The notes below the pieces were generated by a model. That model saw only the letters and a list, made by a program, of their open reading frames with translations, did no database searches and was not told the origin of the DNA. From NCBI RefSeq assembly GCF_023370075.1, contig NZ_CP097149.1:2540001-2604000 (forward strand): DNA of 64,000 nucleotides, read 5' to 3'. Made by a program: the position numbers and the translations under genes. Below, one piece after another: positions 22,278 through 31,195 of this stretch (within the stretch, counting starts at the first letter, position 1; every line of letters begins with the position of its first letter). The stretch comes from Deinococcus sp. QL22 (lineage in GTDB: Bacteria; Deinococcota; Deinococci; Deinococcales; Deinococcaceae).

Positions 22278-23071
22278 GCCCGCTCACCTGCCCAAGCTGA
22301 AACCCGGGCGGCCACGCCCGCCGGATTCAATTCCACGGTATCCAGCACCAGCGCACGCGCGGGCGGCAGCGTCCGTAAAAAACTCTCGGCGGCCTGCGGG
22401 TCATAGTTGCGCCGCTCGGACACCACAATTCTGACTTTGGCGAGAATCTCGGTGGCGGTAAAGCCTCGAGCAGTAAGAGAGGCCAGTGCGTCCAATTCGG
22501 CGGGCGGAAATACGTTCTGCACGCCTTTCAATTCGGCCAGAGCTTGCCGCAAGTCTTCTCCCGTCCCCTCACTCACCTGATCAAAGGCATCGGCGCGGCC
22601 CAACAAGCGGCGCACACGCACCTCATCGGGCGCACCCAGGGCCACAAAGCGCCATGCCGGAAAGTGCGTCGCCGCATATTCCACTTCCTCTAGCCCACGC
22701 AAGCCGTCAAATACAGGCTGACGGCCCCAGTGCCGGGTGTCGGCCAACAGCGTACTCAGCGCGTAAGCCATACCGCCGGAATGTCCGGCTCGGTACTCGG
22801 CAGTGTGGCGAAAGCGTTCTTCGCGGTCAGTTACGGGACCGCCTGCGCGGGGCCAGATCATCACGGCGTCGGTGATTTCGCGGCGATCCGGGAGCACCCG
22901 CATGGCAGCGTTTGCCGATTGCAGAGCCGCCAGCGCAGTACTCTTGCCCACGCCTGTCACACCTACCAGCACCGTCAGCGGGAGACTGGAGAGCGGCGAT
23001 TCGTGGGGTGCCGCATCGGCAGAAGCACGCAAAAAGGGCAGGGTCACAGCTCTGTTGACTGGCACATTCAC
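22274..23071 (-). CDS. P-loop NTPase of unknown role
   Basis: 265 residues with Walker [10 protein letters not shown] (about 37-45) in [20 protein letters not shown] likely Walker B-like strand is [16 protein letters not shown]. The middle part resembles nucleotide- or small-molecule kinases in layout ([19 protein letters not shown]), but I do not recognise the family. The GTG start is 6 nt after TAGCCT (leaderless). The stop overlaps the enolase-superfamily gene, so the two are co-transcribed and probably co-functional. Confidence 0.7.
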   Translation of the reverse strand: MNVPVNRAVTLPFLRASADAAPHESPLSSLPLTVLVGVTGVGKSTALAALQSANAAMRVLPDRREITDAVMIWPRAGGPVTDREERFRHTAEYRAGHSGGMAYALSTLLADTRHWGRQPVFDGLRGLEEVEYAATHFPAWRFVALGAPDEVRVRRLLGRADAFDQVSEGTGEDLRQALAELKGVQNVFPPAELDALASLTARGFTATEILAKVRIVVSERRNYDPQAAESFLRTLPPARALVLDTVELNPAGVAARVSAWAGERA

Positions 23072-23077
23072 CGGGTC

Positions 23078-23083
23078 AGGCTA
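23078..23083 (-). promoter_or_regulatory. Leaderless -10 box of the NTPase/enolase operon
   Basis: TAGCCT on the minus strand ends 6 nt before the GTG at 23071. No Shine-Dalgarno is present. Confidence 0.65.
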
Positions 23084-23207
23084 GCGTTTTCGTTGGCCCC
23101 GACCCCCGCCGATGTAAAGACTGGCACAAGATTGTGTCAAGTGGCCGTAAGTGTCCACCATGCACAGCTGATCTTTTTCCTTCCTAGACTCTGAATCGGA
23201 GGCGACT

Positions 23208-23342
23208 ATGGCGCGATTACAAGGCGAAAAAGGTGGGGGCGGCGGCACCATTCTGCTCATCATCTTGATTTTGGTGGCACTGTTCCTGCTGGCCTATTTC
23301 CTGTACCTGAAACCTCAGGGCATCTTAGATCTCGGCTTTTAA
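23208..23342 (+). CDS. Small single-span membrane protein
   Basis: 44 residues: a short basic and glycine-rich head (MARLQGEKGGGGG), one strong membrane helix (about 14-34) and a short tail ending in GILDLGF. A GGAGG ribosome binding site lies about 6 nt before the ATG. The gene precedes the PRC-barrel protein by 101 bp with a hairpin between. Function unknown; the position suggests a membrane partner for its neighbour, which is only inference. Confidence 0.65.
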   Translation: MARLQGEKGGGGGTILLIILILVALFLLAYFLYLKPQGILDLGF

Positions 23343-23353
23343 GGCATAAATTT

Positions 23354-23384
23354 AGGGTTGGCCTGACAGGTTCAGGCTGACCCT
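23354..23384 (+). terminator. Hairpin after the 44-residue membrane protein
   Basis: AGGGT..GCCTGA and TCAGGC..ACCCT form two stacked stems around a 5-nt loop with a 2x2 internal mismatch. No T-run follows, so termination is uncertain; it may also be an mRNA structure between the two genes. Confidence 0.45.
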
Positions 23385-23443
23385 GCCGCCGTTTCAAGTT
23401 CTCACTCTTGCCCCTCTCATAGCAACATTTTTAGGAGTTCATC

Positions 23444-25147
23444 ATGATTAAAGGCAAAGAAATTCTGGGGCGCAATATTGTCGCCATCAGCACCGGCGAG
23501 CGCGTGGAAAGCGTGCGCGACGTCATTTTTGATCATCAGGGCAATCAGGTCTTGGGCCTGCTCGTCGACGAGGGCGGTTGGTTTCACGCCGCCAAAGTCG
23601 TGCCCTTCGAGAAAATCCGCTCGTTCGGCGAAGACGTGATCATGATCGGTGACCCCGAAGACGTGACGGGGACGCGCGAAGATGGCCGCCTCTCGGAAGC
23701 CCTGAGCAGCGATGTAAGCCTCATCGGCATGACTCTGCTGACCACCGACGGCCAGAACCTCGGCAAAATTGCAGACGTGTTTTTTGATGAAAGCACCGGC
23801 TATGTGGAAGGCTATGAGGCCACAGGCGGCTTATTCTCCGACATGAGCAGCGGGCGTACCTTTATTCCTACCCCCGAAAGCGTGCAGATCGGCACCGACG
23901 CGGCCATCGTACCCGTGAGTGTGGCGGCAGCCATGCAGGAAAGTGAAGCGGGTGGGATTCAGGGAGCCTTACACTCCGCAGGTCAGAGCATCAGCGGGGC
24001 GTACCAGAGTGCCGCCGAAGGCGTGAAGGGCGCCTACGAGAACATTTCCGAAGCCACCAAAGAGCGCCAGAAAGAGTACTCGGTGGGCAAGACCGCTGGC
24101 GGCGACATCACGCTGGAAGACGGCACCGTGATCGTGCATAAGGGCGACACCATTACCGAAGAACAGGTGACTGCCGCCGAAGGTGCGGGCAAACTGGGTG
24201 CACTCGCCACCGCAGCGACGGGCGGCGTACTGGCCGGAGCCTACGACTCGGCCAAAGAGCGCGTGCAGGGCGGCATGGAAGACATGAAAACCGCCAGCGC
24301 AGACCGCCAGATGACCTACGTGGTGGGCAAGACCGCAGGCAGCGACGTGACCACCGATACGGGCGAAGTGATCGTGCATAAGGGCGTGACTATCACCCCC
24401 TTCCAGGCCGAACGCGCTCAGCAGACCGGCAAATTGGCCGCACTGACCGCAGCAGCCACGGGCGGCTCTATCTCCGACAGCGTGCAGGACATCCGTGAGC
24501 GCCGTGAGCTGGATCCCAACTCGCTGGAAGCCACGGTGGGCCGCCGCGTCAAGAGCGATGTCCGTGCGCCCAGCGGAAGTCTCGTGGCGGCGCAGGGCCA
24601 GATCGTGACGCCTGCCCTGGCAGACCGCGCCCGCCACCTGAACGCTGAAGCCGCCCTGATCGCCGCCACCACCGGAACCAAACCTGCGTCCAGTGACGGC
24701 GCGAGTGGTGCTGGCGCAACCGCAGCTTTGGCGGGCGGTGTCGCCAGCGTCAGTGAAGGCGCAAGCAACTTGCTGGACAAGGCCAAGAGCTGGTTCGGCG
24801 AGAAGCGCGAGCAGACCGAAGAAGCCCTTGAGAACCGCCAGCAGGAAGCGCAGGAACAGAAGATCCGCGACGCACTTGGCCGCCCCGTGAACCGTGTGAT
24901 CCTGGCTCCCGACGATTCCATCATCCTGAACATCGGTGAAATCGTGACGCATAAGGCTGTCGAGTCTGCCCGCAGCGGCGATGTGCTGGACATCTTGCTG
25001 GACAGCATCAGCAAGGAAACCGTGACCATCGATCCCCTGAGCGTCCGGCCCCACGAAACGGGTTCGGCGGCACTGGAAGGCCAGAGCGATTTGGGCGACA
25101 CGCCCAACGTCCCCGCCAACGCGAACGATCCTCACCGCCCTATGTAA
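23444..25147 (+). CDS. PRC-barrel protein with internal repeats
   Basis: 567 residues, no signal peptide. Two PRC-barrel-like units open it (about 2-75 with [20 protein letters not shown]; about 88-160 with [20 protein letters not shown]). A helical stretch with [19 protein letters not shown] follows. Then come repeated units of about 50-70 residues with the pattern YxVGKTAGxD...G.VIVHKG..IT, clear twice (about 206-260 and 286-340) and diverged twice more (about 352-410 and 475-530), separated by Ala/Glu-rich helices. PRC barrels are found in ribosome maturation and photosynthetic complexes. A role in envelope or stress structure is possible but unproven. AGGAG precedes the ATG. Confidence 0.8.
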   Translation: MIKGKEILGRNIVAISTGERVESVRDVIFDHQGNQVLGLLVDEGGWFHAAKVVPFEKIRSFGEDVIMIGDPEDVTGTREDGRLSEALSSDVSLIGMTLLTTDGQNLGKIADVFFDESTGYVEGYEATGGLFSDMSSGRTFIPTPESVQIGTDAAIVPVSVAAAMQESEAGGIQGALHSAGQSISGAYQSAAEGVKGAYENISEATKERQKEYSVGKTAGGDITLEDGTVIVHKGDTITEEQVTAAEGAGKLGALATAATGGVLAGAYDSAKERVQGGMEDMKTASADRQMTYVVGKTAGSDVTTDTGEVIVHKGVTITPFQAERAQQTGKLAALTAAATGGSISDSVQDIRERRELDPNSLEATVGRRVKSDVRAPSGSLVAAQGQIVTPALADRARHLNAEAALIAATTGTKPASSDGASGAGATAALAGGVASVSEGASNLLDKAKSWFGEKREQTEEALENRQQEAQEQKIRDALGRPVNRVILAPDDSIILNIGEIVTHKAVESARSGDVLDILLDSISKETVTIDPLSVRPHETGSAALEGQSDLGDTPNVPANANDPHRPM

Positions 25148-25154
25148 ACGGGCA

Positions 25155-25180
25155 TTGAGGGTTGGGTGATCAACCCTCAA
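25155..25180. repeat. Short inverted repeat after the PRC-barrel gene
   Basis: TTGAGGGTTG (25155-25164) and CAACCCTCAA (25171-25180) form a perfect 10-bp stem with a 6-nt loop. It lies directly before the larger terminator hairpin. Confidence 0.7.
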
Positions 25181-25191
25181 CATCAATATTG

Positions 25192-25235
25192 AAAAGAACA
25201 GAGACAGCCTCAGGATTGGCTGTCTCTGTTCTTTT
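25192..25235. terminator. Bidirectional terminator between convergent genes
   Basis: An 18-bp perfect stem built around AACAGAGACAGCC and GGCTGTCTCTGTT with an 8-nt loop. One side of the stem is A-rich and the other T-rich, so each strand ends in a T-tract (CTTTTAT on plus). It separates the PRC-barrel gene from the convergent ABC permease. Confidence 0.88.
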
Positions 25236-25257
25236 ATATGCCGTAGTTTGGCGGCTC

Positions 25258-26550
25258 TCAATTCCTGAAAATGACTTCCTCACGGCCAAAGGAACGCCGC
25301 GCCACGAGCGCCAGCACGAACGCGCCCAGCAAGTTGGCGGCAATGGCGATCAGCACGTTTGGGGCAGTGACTGTGCCGCGCACCGTGTCCAGAATGGCGA
25401 GCATGGAGCCGAACAGCGGAATGGCATACAGGGCTGGCCCGGTGCTCAGAAAGTCGCTGAATTGCAGCAGCACGGCGGGAATCACAATGGCGAGGCTGAG
25501 CGGCGTGACGTAGGTCTGCGCTTCCTTGTAAGAGCGGGCGTAGATGCTGAGGGCGATCAGGATGGCGCTGATGAGCAGGGCCGCGCTGATGGCTGCACCG
25601 ATCAGGGCCACTGCCGCGCCGAAGCCGAGGCTGAGTTGGCCCCCGAACGCCTGCGACAATTCCGCGCTGCTGGCCGACTGCCCGCGCTGCAACCAGGTGG
25701 CGACCACGCCACTGGCAAGGAATCCGATGATGCTGAAGCACGCGCTGGTCAGGGCCGTCAGGGTGGTCGCCAGCAGTTTTCCGGCCACCACCTCGCCGCG
25801 CCGCACAGGGGAGACCAGCAAACTTTCCAGCGTGCCGCGCTCCTTTTCGCCTGCAGTGGCGTCCAGCGCCGTTGCCATCGCGCCTGTCAGAATAAAGTTC
25901 AACATCAGCAAAGGAATCAGGAAGGCCAGTTGGCCGCTGCGCTGCTGCTGGGGCGGGCTGGCATCTACGGGTTTAATCCGAATGGGCGTGAGGGTGTCGG
26001 CGTTCAGCCCCAGCGTGGTCAGGCGCTCCAGCGTCAGCGTGCGGTTGTAGGCGTCGATGGTGTCTTCTACTTTGTCATACGCCCCGGTCTGGGCACGCAA
26101 GCTGGTCAGTTTGGCGTAGACCTCCAGCGTGCCTGTGCCGTCGCCAGCGCGGGTAGGCAGGGCGGCAGGGGCACGCAGCGCGGCTTCTACATTGCCGTCT
26201 GCCACTGCGGCGCGGGGGTCAGTGACGGCCACGAGGGTCACGCCCGCCCGCAGAACCGAGCCATCAGGGGCTTTTTCGTCGCGCTCCAGGGCCGCACGGA
26301 GGGTTGCAGGCAATGTCCCGACTACGCCCACCTTCTGGCGTTCCTGTTGTTGGCCGCCCACAAATTGGCCCAGCAATTGCGGCAGCCCCAGCGTAAAGAG
26401 CGGAATTAGCAGCAGCGGAATAAGGATCGTACCGATCAGCGTGCGGCGGTCTCGCAGGGTAGCCAGCAAGTCGCGCACGGCCACGCGCCACACCATGCCG
26501 GGGCGCAGGGCTTCGGAGTTGCGTTTAGACGGACGGGGGTTAGACGACAT
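25258..26550 (-). CDS. ABC-2 type exporter permease (NatB-like)
   Basis: 430 residues with a first membrane helix (about 32-50), a large extracytoplasmic loop (about 51-215), and five to six C-terminal helices with [20 protein letters not shown], the typical NatB/YhaP motif. It is the last gene of a five-gene operon. The ATG at 26550 is preferred because it overlaps the ATPase stop by 11 bp and has AGAGGAGAG upstream. The substrate is unknown; NatAB exports sodium in Bacillus, but many relatives export peptides or antibiotics. Confidence 0.85.
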   Translation of the reverse strand: MSSNPRPSKRNSEALRPGMVWRVAVRDLLATLRDRRTLIGTILIPLLLIPLFTLGLPQLLGQFVGGQQQERQKVGVVGTLPATLRAALERDEKAPDGSVLRAGVTLVAVTDPRAAVADGNVEAALRAPAALPTRAGDGTGTLEVYAKLTSLRAQTGAYDKVEDTIDAYNRTLTLERLTTLGLNADTLTPIRIKPVDASPPQQQRSGQLAFLIPLLMLNFILTGAMATALDATAGEKERGTLESLLVSPVRRGEVVAGKLLATTLTALTSACFSIIGFLASGVVATWLQRGQSASSAELSQAFGGQLSLGFGAAVALIGAAISAALLISAILIALSIYARSYKEAQTYVTPLSLAIVIPAVLLQFSDFLSTGPALYAIPLFGSMLAILDTVRGTVTAPNVLIAIAANLLGAFVLALVARRSFGREEVIFRN

Positions 26551-27286
26551 GGGCGGCCTCTCCTCTGGGTGTGCCGCGCAGCAGCGCAAAAAAAGCCCGT
26601 TCCAGATTGCGTTCCCCGGTGCGGCTCAGGATGCCTTGCAGGGTGTCTACCGTGACCAGTTTTCCTTCATGCAAAATCGCCATGCGGTCACAGACCTCCT
26701 CGGCCTCGCTCATCACGTGAGTGGAATACACCGTCAGGCGGCCTGGAGCGCGGGTGGCGGCCACAAAATCAAGCAGAGTACGCCGCGCAAAAATATCGAG
26801 GCCGCTGGACGCTTCATCGAGGATCAGCACGGCGGGATCGTGAATGACGGCGCGGGCAATCACGACTTTTTGACGCATTCCGGTGCTGTATTCGCCCGCC
26901 CGGACATCCAGCGTGCGGCCCAGTTCCAGCCGCGCATCAAGGTCGGCAATGCGCGTATCGGTCTGGCTGCGGCTCATACCGTAAAACCCAGCAAAGGAAC
27001 GCAGCACCTCGCGCCCGGTCAGGCGGGCAGGCAGGCCCATGCCGCCGTTGACCACGCCCACCACGCGCCGCACTGCTTCCGGGTCGCGCTGCACGTCATG
27101 GCCTGCCACGGTTGCCGTGCCGGAAGTGGGTGTCAGAAGGGTCGCCAGCAGCCGCAGCAGCGTCGTTTTGCCCGCGCCGTTCGGCCCCAGCAGCCCAAAC
27201 ACTTCGCCGTCATGGGCAGAAAGAGTCACCTCCGAGAGTGCTGTGTGTTTTCCGTATGTCTTGGTGAGATTCTGAATTTCAAGCAT
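26540..27286 (-). CDS. ABC exporter ATPase (NatA-like)
   Basis: 248 residues with Walker [12 protein letters not shown], signature [14 protein letters not shown] and Walker [31 protein letters not shown] is characteristic of ABC-2 exporter ATPases. It partners the downstream permease, overlapping it by 11 bp, and its start overlaps the end of the XRE regulator gene by 8 bp. Confidence 0.93.
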   Translation of the reverse strand: MLEIQNLTKTYGKHTALSEVTLSAHDGEVFGLLGPNGAGKTTLLRLLATLLTPTSGTATVAGHDVQRDPEAVRRVVGVVNGGMGLPARLTGREVLRSFAGFYGMSRSQTDTRIADLDARLELGRTLDVRAGEYSTGMRQKVVIARAVIHDPAVLILDEASSGLDIFARRTLLDFVAATRAPGRLTVYSTHVMSEAEEVCDRMAILHEGKLVTVDTLQGILSRTGERNLERAFFALLRGTPRGEAAHVV

Positions 27287-27491
27287 GTTCCTGCACTCCT
27301 TCTGGATCGCTGAAAATCTCCTCTATAGGCCGCCCAAACACCCGTGCCAAGCGGAAGGCCAGCGGCAAGCTGGGGTCGTAACGGCCCGTTTCCAGTGCGT
27401 TCACGGTCTGGCGGCTCACGTCTAGCGCGGCGGCGAGGTCGGCCTGAGTCCACTGGCGCTCGGCCCGCAGCACCCTGATTCGGTTGTCCAT
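27279..27491 (-). CDS. XRE-family transcriptional regulator
   Basis: 70 residues, a single Cro/C1-type helix-turn-helix: VLRAERQWTQADLAAALDVS followed by RQTVNALETGRYDPSL and ending in IEEIFSDPEG. This short form is common next to ABC-2 exporters or membrane proteins. The ATG at 27491 is chosen; the longer frame adds 30 unrelated residues. It sits between two membrane protein genes and the exporter genes, with stop-start overlaps or tiny gaps. It is the natural candidate to bind the palindromes over the operon promoter. Confidence 0.9.
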   Translation of the reverse strand: MDNRIRVLRAERQWTQADLAAALDVSRQTVNALETGRYDPSLPLAFRLARVFGRPIEEIFSDPEGVQEHA

Positions 27492-27493
27492 GC

Positions 27494-27952
27494 CTACCCG
27501 CCTGTATCGCGGCGGTACAAGAAGGCGGTGACGGCGTAAAACGTGAGGAGGCTTAGGCCCCAGGGAATGTACAGAAGCCATACCGAGAGCTGAACTCCCG
27601 GCAGAGGCGTTTTGGCAAATGAGGGTGATAGACCACTAAAAACGCCCCACATGAGCAGGCCAGTCAGGGCGAAGGTACCCATGATGCCCGAGGCGGCCCA
27701 CGCCTTCAGGTAGCGGGCGCGGCGAAATTCGTCCATGGTGCGGTACTGCCACAGCATCAGGCCGAGGGCGAGTGGCAGCATCAGGGCCAGAAAGAGTGGA
27801 ATCCACGCAGGCCAGCGAAACAGCACTGCCATGCCCACCAAGACCAGCAGGGTCAGCGCAATCTCCACCCATTGCGTGCGGCGCATTTGATGTTCACGCG
27901 GTACGGGGCGCGTTGGCATGGGGCGTGGATTGGGGGAAGAGGCTGGATTCAT
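27494..27952 (-). CDS. Membrane protein of unknown function (second gene of XRE operon)
   Basis: 152 residues, four likely membrane helices (TQWVEIALTLLVLVGMAVLF first, then LFLALMLPLALGLMLW, a third near AASGIMGTFALTGLLMWG and a fourth near WLLYIPWGLSLLTFYAVTAF). The motif YRTMDEFRRARYLKAWA between helices 2 and 3 resembles the loop of the companion protein (GIRQMDEYGRQLHARAAS), so the two are probably related. The ATG overlaps the preceding stop (ATGA). Confidence 0.7.
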   Translation of the reverse strand: MNPASSPNPRPMPTRPVPREHQMRRTQWVEIALTLLVLVGMAVLFRWPAWIPLFLALMLPLALGLMLWQYRTMDEFRRARYLKAWAASGIMGTFALTGLLMWGVFSGLSPSFAKTPLPGVQLSVWLLYIPWGLSLLTFYAVTAFLYRRDTGG

Positions 27953-28380
27953 TTCATCCGTCCGTCGCGGGCGGCCAACACGCAGCCAACGGTTCCCCAT
28001 ACGCCCATTCCGGCCACATACAGCACCCAAGGCGGCGTATGGAAGTCCAGTATCGCCTCCAGGGAAATCAGCGTTCCAGCCAGCAGCATGACCACCAGAA
28101 AGGCGATGCTGGCGGCGCGGGCGTGCAGTTGCCGCCCATATTCATCCATTTGCCGAATGCCGAGTACGGTCATGACGGCGAAAAACAGCGGCAATGCAGC
28201 CAGGATGCCCGCACCCAAGTTGTTGAAGGCAGGAATGTTTTGCATCCGTCCAAGGGCGACAGCCACCGCGCCCAACACGGCGACGCTCCCTCCACCTATC
28301 CCCATCCACAAACTCAGTCTGTTGACTCGGTGTTCACGGGCCGTAGGAACAGACCGTGATTGAGATTCTCTCCACTTCAT
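27949..28380 (-). CDS. Membrane protein of unknown function (first gene of XRE operon)
   Basis: 143 residues, four likely helices, with a loop motif GIRQMDEYGRQLHARAAS that is shared in pattern with the next gene. The ATG at 28380 has an AGGAGG within the preceding bases. A strong promoter (TTGACA, 17 bp, TACTCT) lies directly upstream and is overlapped by inverted repeats. Function unknown; similar pairs occur next to XRE regulators and ABC exporters. Confidence 0.7.
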   Translation of the reverse strand: MKWRESQSRSVPTAREHRVNRLSLWMGIGGGSVAVLGAVAVALGRMQNIPAFNNLGAGILAALPLFFAVMTVLGIRQMDEYGRQLHARAASIAFLVVMLLAGTLISLEAILDFHTPPWVLYVAGMGVWGTVGCVLAARDGRMK

Positions 28381-28396
28381 GTCAAGCCTCCTTGAC
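28381..28396 (-). promoter_or_regulatory. Operator-like palindrome 1
   Basis: GTCAAG-CCTC-CTTGAC is a perfect inverted repeat overlapping the ribosome binding site and the predicted transcription start of the XRE operon. It shares its half-site with palindrome 2. Confidence 0.6.
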
Positions 28397-28400
28397 ACCG

Positions 28401-28429
28401 AGAGTAAAGGGAGCTTGACCTGATGTCAA
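28401..28429 (-). promoter_or_regulatory. Sigma-70 type promoter of the XRE/exporter operon
   Basis: On the minus strand TTGACA (28424-28429), a spacer of 17 bp and TACTCT (28401-28406). It is one of the few boxes in the window with a consensus -35. Confidence 0.8.
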
Positions 28430-28431
28430 GC
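28413..28431 (-). promoter_or_regulatory. Operator-like palindrome 2
   Basis: GCTTGAC-CTGAT-GTCAAGC, a perfect 7-bp inverted repeat, overlaps the -35 box. Its half-site CTTGAC is also in palindrome 1. A regulator bound there would cover the promoter. Confidence 0.6.
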
Positions 28432-28434
28432 CTC

Positions 28435-28872
28435 TTTTACATAAGAACCGAGGTTGTGCATTTGTTAAGCGTTGGGTCAGGTCGCGTGAAAAGGCGAGAT
28501 GACACACCTTTAGTGGTCACGTAAACCGTTTAAGATGCGCCACCTTCTGTGCGTGCCATTCCCGGCGTGTGCCGATGCTGAAGGCGTGCTTCCCCCTCGC
28601 TCATCCAAGATGAGAGCAGATCTGTTACAATGGGAAAGTTGAGCTTGGTGGCAGATTTGTACTGAGTTCAAGGCTGCCGGGTTCAAGACTATTGCCAAAC
28701 CGCTTCATTCTCTGGCTCAACTCTCACGCGTTTTTCTCCGTTGAGCCGTGGTTTCAGATCAGTCAGTCCGCCTACTCAGTTTTCATTTTAACGCCATTCA
28801 TCGTTGAAGAGCAGTTTTCAGAAATTGCTTCCCTGCTGCGGCGATTTCCGCAGTATCTCTGGAGGAGAGTGC
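28435..28872. other. Intergenic region without a supported gene
   Basis: About 440 nt between the divergent operons, visibly less GC-rich than the coding sequence. A TTACAATG near 28625 may be part of a promoter for the winged-helix gene, but no -35 is convincing. A short open frame at 28692-28880 overlaps the next start and lacks a ribosome binding site. I see no RNA gene. Confidence 0.5.
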
Positions 28873-29379
28873 ATGTTTAACCCCCCTACCCTCGAAGACC
28901 TGCAAGAAACCCGCCGCGCCAACGAAAAGCTGGTGCTGAAAGCCTTGGAAAGCAAGCCCGAATGGGTCGAAACCGAACTGGCGAAAACCACCAGCCTGGC
29001 GCTGTCTCACCTCCGCGCCGCGCTTGCCAGCTTGCTCGATCAGGGCCGCGTACGCCGCTTGCCCGGTACCGGAACCCGCGCCGTGTACGGTCTGGCTGAC
29101 CCCGGTCTGGCCGATGTGCCTGCAACGCCCCTGACTGGTGACGCCAAAAAAGTGCGTGACTACCTTGAAGGCCGCGCCGACAGCGCCCTGTACATGAGCG
29201 ACCAACTCCGCATGACCCGTGAAGACGTGATGACGGCCCTGAGTCTGCTCAACGCACACGGCATGATCACCTGCACCTTCGTGGGCAGCCTCGTGATCTT
29301 CCGGCTCAAGGAAACGCAGGCATTGGGACAGGAGCAGGCTGTGCCCGCCCCCACCACCAAGAAAAAGCAAGTCGCGTAA
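28873..29379 (+). CDS. Tandem winged-helix DNA-binding protein
   Basis: 168 residues with two helix-turn-helix-like units: about 10-75 ([20 protein letters not shown], then [12 protein letters not shown] as the wing) and about 85-150 ([20 protein letters not shown], then [13 protein letters not shown]). The C terminus is a short lysine-rich tail. It may be a regulator or nucleoid-type protein. The ATG at 28873 has GGAGGAG 5 nt upstream and replaces an earlier in-frame ATG at 28804. No known name can be assigned. Confidence 0.72.
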   Translation: MFNPPTLEDLQETRRANEKLVLKALESKPEWVETELAKTTSLALSHLRAALASLLDQGRVRRLPGTGTRAVYGLADPGLADVPATPLTGDAKKVRDYLEGRADSALYMSDQLRMTREDVMTALSLLNAHGMITCTFVGSLVIFRLKETQALGQEQAVPAPTTKKKQVA

Positions 29380-29489
29380 ATCAAGTTTGCCCATCGCCGC
29401 GTTCTCCGAGTCTGGAGGCGCGGCGGTTTTTTGGTTCGCTGAGTGTGGGTTGCTGTGTGGTTTGCTCAGACCCGTTCACAGTCTCCCCC

Positions 29490-29495
29490 TACACT
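29490..29495 (+). promoter_or_regulatory. Leaderless -10 box of the lipoprotein gene
   Basis: TACACT ends 6 nt before the ATG at 29502, which also gives the correct signal peptide start. Confidence 0.6.
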
Positions 29496-29501
29496 GGCTC
29501 T

Positions 29502-29885
29502 ATGCTTCCCCGTTCCCTCGTGCTCGCCGCCACGCTAACGCTGTTGGCCCCGGCCCTCAGCGGTTGCCGCTACAACTTCGTGCCCCTCATTCCGCCCGAA
29601 GTCAAGGTAGATTTCCCGGCGCGGATCGTTGGGGCCGCCCTGACCCGCAGCGGCGACGCGTTGACCTTGCAGGCGGCGCTCGATGGCCGCTTTGACCCCG
29701 GTTATCTGAGTGTGGTCTGGTTTGATGGAGGCCGTGAACTGGGCCGGGACAGCGTTTATCTGGACGCTGAAACCCGGAAGGCCAGCTTTACCCTGACCGC
29801 CGCCACTCCGGGCGCATACCGGGCGCTGCTGTCTTTTGGCGGCAATGTGCTGCGGCAAGTCGAGTTGTATGAAGTGCAGCCGTGA
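29502..29885 (+). CDS. Lipoprotein of unknown function
   Basis: 127 residues with a lipoprotein signal peptide and lipobox LSGC (Cys about 22). The mature part is a small beta-rich domain ([39 protein letters not shown]). The family is not recognised. Its stop overlaps the next gene by 4 bp (ATGA at 29882), so the two are probably co-translated. Confidence 0.7.
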   Translation: MLPRSLVLAATLTLLAPALSGCRYNFVPLIPPEVKVDFPARIVGAALTRSGDALTLQAALDGRFDPGYLSVVWFDGGRELGRDSVYLDAETRKASFTLTAATPGAYRALLSFGGNVLRQVELYEVQP

Positions 29886-30319
29886 GTGAGCCGGAGAGCT
29901 GGGTGGGCGTGGTGGAATGGAGCGCAGGCACCCGCGAACGCCTGATCTGGCGGGGTGAACAGCAAAACGGCGGAAGGCTGGAACCCTACCGCACCGAAGC
30001 CTTACCCGCCCCCGTCAATTACGGCTGCTTGCCGGGCACACTCAACCCCGCCGACGCTGCCGAAGTGGACGCCGTGTGGTTAGGGGTTCTTCTGGCGGCG
30101 GGCACACAGATCACGGCGCGGCCAGCGGGCCTGCTTCATCTGGCCGACGGCGACCATAAGGTTATTTTTGGCGATGTACAGGGCGAAGCTATGGCCCTGC
30201 TGGCGTGGTTTCCGGCCAGCCGGGGGGCAAGGTTGCTGGGGCCGGAGCAGGCTCAGGCGTGGCTAGAGTCGTTGGCGGCTGTACCTTCAAACCCTGGGCC
30301 TTCCACTCCTGCACGATAA
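29882..30319 (+). CDS. Degenerate inorganic pyrophosphatase-fold protein
   Basis: 145 residues. The central part [20 protein letters not shown] and the later [19 protein letters not shown] match soluble family I pyrophosphatase text (NYG..P.TL...D...D, then R..G.L.M.D..D.K). By eye the Tyr, two of the three Asp of the first metal cluster, and the later Asp, Asp and Lys are retained. The N-terminal KYE motif and one Asp are not. The protein is shorter than a real pyrophosphatase (about 175), so activity is doubtful. Its last 131 bp are antisense to the esterase gene. Confidence 0.7.
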   Translation: MSEPESWVGVVEWSAGTRERLIWRGEQQNGGRLEPYRTEALPAPVNYGCLPGTLNPADAAEVDAVWLGVLLAAGTQITARPAGLLHLADGDHKVIFGDVQGEAMALLAWFPASRGARLLGPEQAQAWLESLAAVPSNPGPSTPAR

Positions 30320-31187
30320 GGCGAATCTGGCCCCGTACCCACCGCAGCGCGTCGCTGCCCGGATACGACACGGCGCTGTGATCCTCGCGGGCCGAAACGT
30401 AGGTCTGAATGCCCGCCGCGCTGCCGTCTAACCGGGCATTGCGGGCCGGATCAAACAAATAGTTGATCAGCAGGCCGTTGCCGTTGGTGCGGGAGGGCAG
30501 GCGCTTGCTCTGCACTTCCAGATTGGCGGCGACGTTGGGCCACACCACGTCTTTCAGGCTCATCGATCCGCGTGTCAGCAGGGGCGCACCCGGCACGCTC
30601 AGGCTGTCGCAGGCGTTCAGAGCGCTGGGCAGGCCGCCTTGCGGTGTGGGAAGCCCGCGTATTCCCGCTGCATGATCGGCCCGCCAAGCCGTGCAAATGC
30701 CGTCCAGATCAATTTGAAGGGCGAACGGGATGTCTGGGGAGAGGCGGGTGAGGTAGTGCAGCCAGGTGGCCCCCTGCGAATGGCCCAGCAGCACCAGACG
30801 CGGCGGGTTCGGCCCCTTCAGCCAGCCGTTGTTCAGGCGCTCGAAGTCGGCCAGGAGAGAGCCGAAGCCACGCTGGGGAGCCTGCACCTGCAACGAGTTA
30901 ACCTGCGCCGCCGCGTTACTGGCATATCCGGCCACCTGCACCATCAGGCCCGCCGCCGCGATCTCATCGGCCACCGCGTCTACCGTTCCCCGTGAACTCA
31001 GGTAGTCCCAGTTGTCTCGCGGAGCCACGCAGGGCGGCCCACAACGCCCCGACACGCTCAGAAGAACCACGTCGGGCGGGGGGCCAGCCAGATTCAGCGC
31101 CGCACTCCGCCCCGGCTGCACCGTAACGGGGGCACAGCCGGTCAACAAAATAAAAAAGAAGGGAAAAAGACGGTAAAGGGCAGACAT
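30189..31187 (-). CDS. Lipoprotein with alpha/beta-hydrolase (esterase-like) domain
   Basis: 332 residues. The signal peptide carries the lipobox LTGC (Cys 18). The nucleophile elbow GHSQG lies in [17 protein letters not shown]; the catalytic His is probably in [13 protein letters not shown]. The final 30 residues are a Pro/Ala/Thr-rich tail that is the antisense of the pyrophosphatase-like gene. TAAACT 8 nt before the ATG suggests a leaderless transcript. Substrate unknown. Confidence 0.75.
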   Translation of the reverse strand: MSALYRLFPFFFILLTGCAPVTVQPGRSAALNLAGPPPDVVLLSVSGRCGPPCVAPRDNWDYLSSRGTVDAVADEIAAAGLMVQVAGYASNAAAQVNSLQVQAPQRGFGSLLADFERLNNGWLKGPNPPRLVLLGHSQGATWLHYLTRLSPDIPFALQIDLDGICTAWRADHAAGIRGLPTPQGGLPSALNACDSLSVPGAPLLTRGSMSLKDVVWPNVAANLEVQSKRLPSRTNGNGLLINYLFDPARNARLDGSAAGIQTYVSAREDHSAVSYPGSDALRWVRGQIRLIVQEWKAQGLKVQPPTTLATPEPAPAPATLPPGWPETTPAGP

Positions 31188-31195
31188 TCGGGTTC

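Noticed and set aside
28399..28872. Radiation/desiccation response motif (RDRM) palindrome
   Set aside because: No 17-bp palindrome of the TTATG...CATAA type was seen here or at other starts.
28692..28880. 62-codon frame before the winged-helix gene
   Set aside because: No ribosome binding site or -10 box, overlaps the GGAGGAG and start of the next gene, and codon use is unlike the genome.
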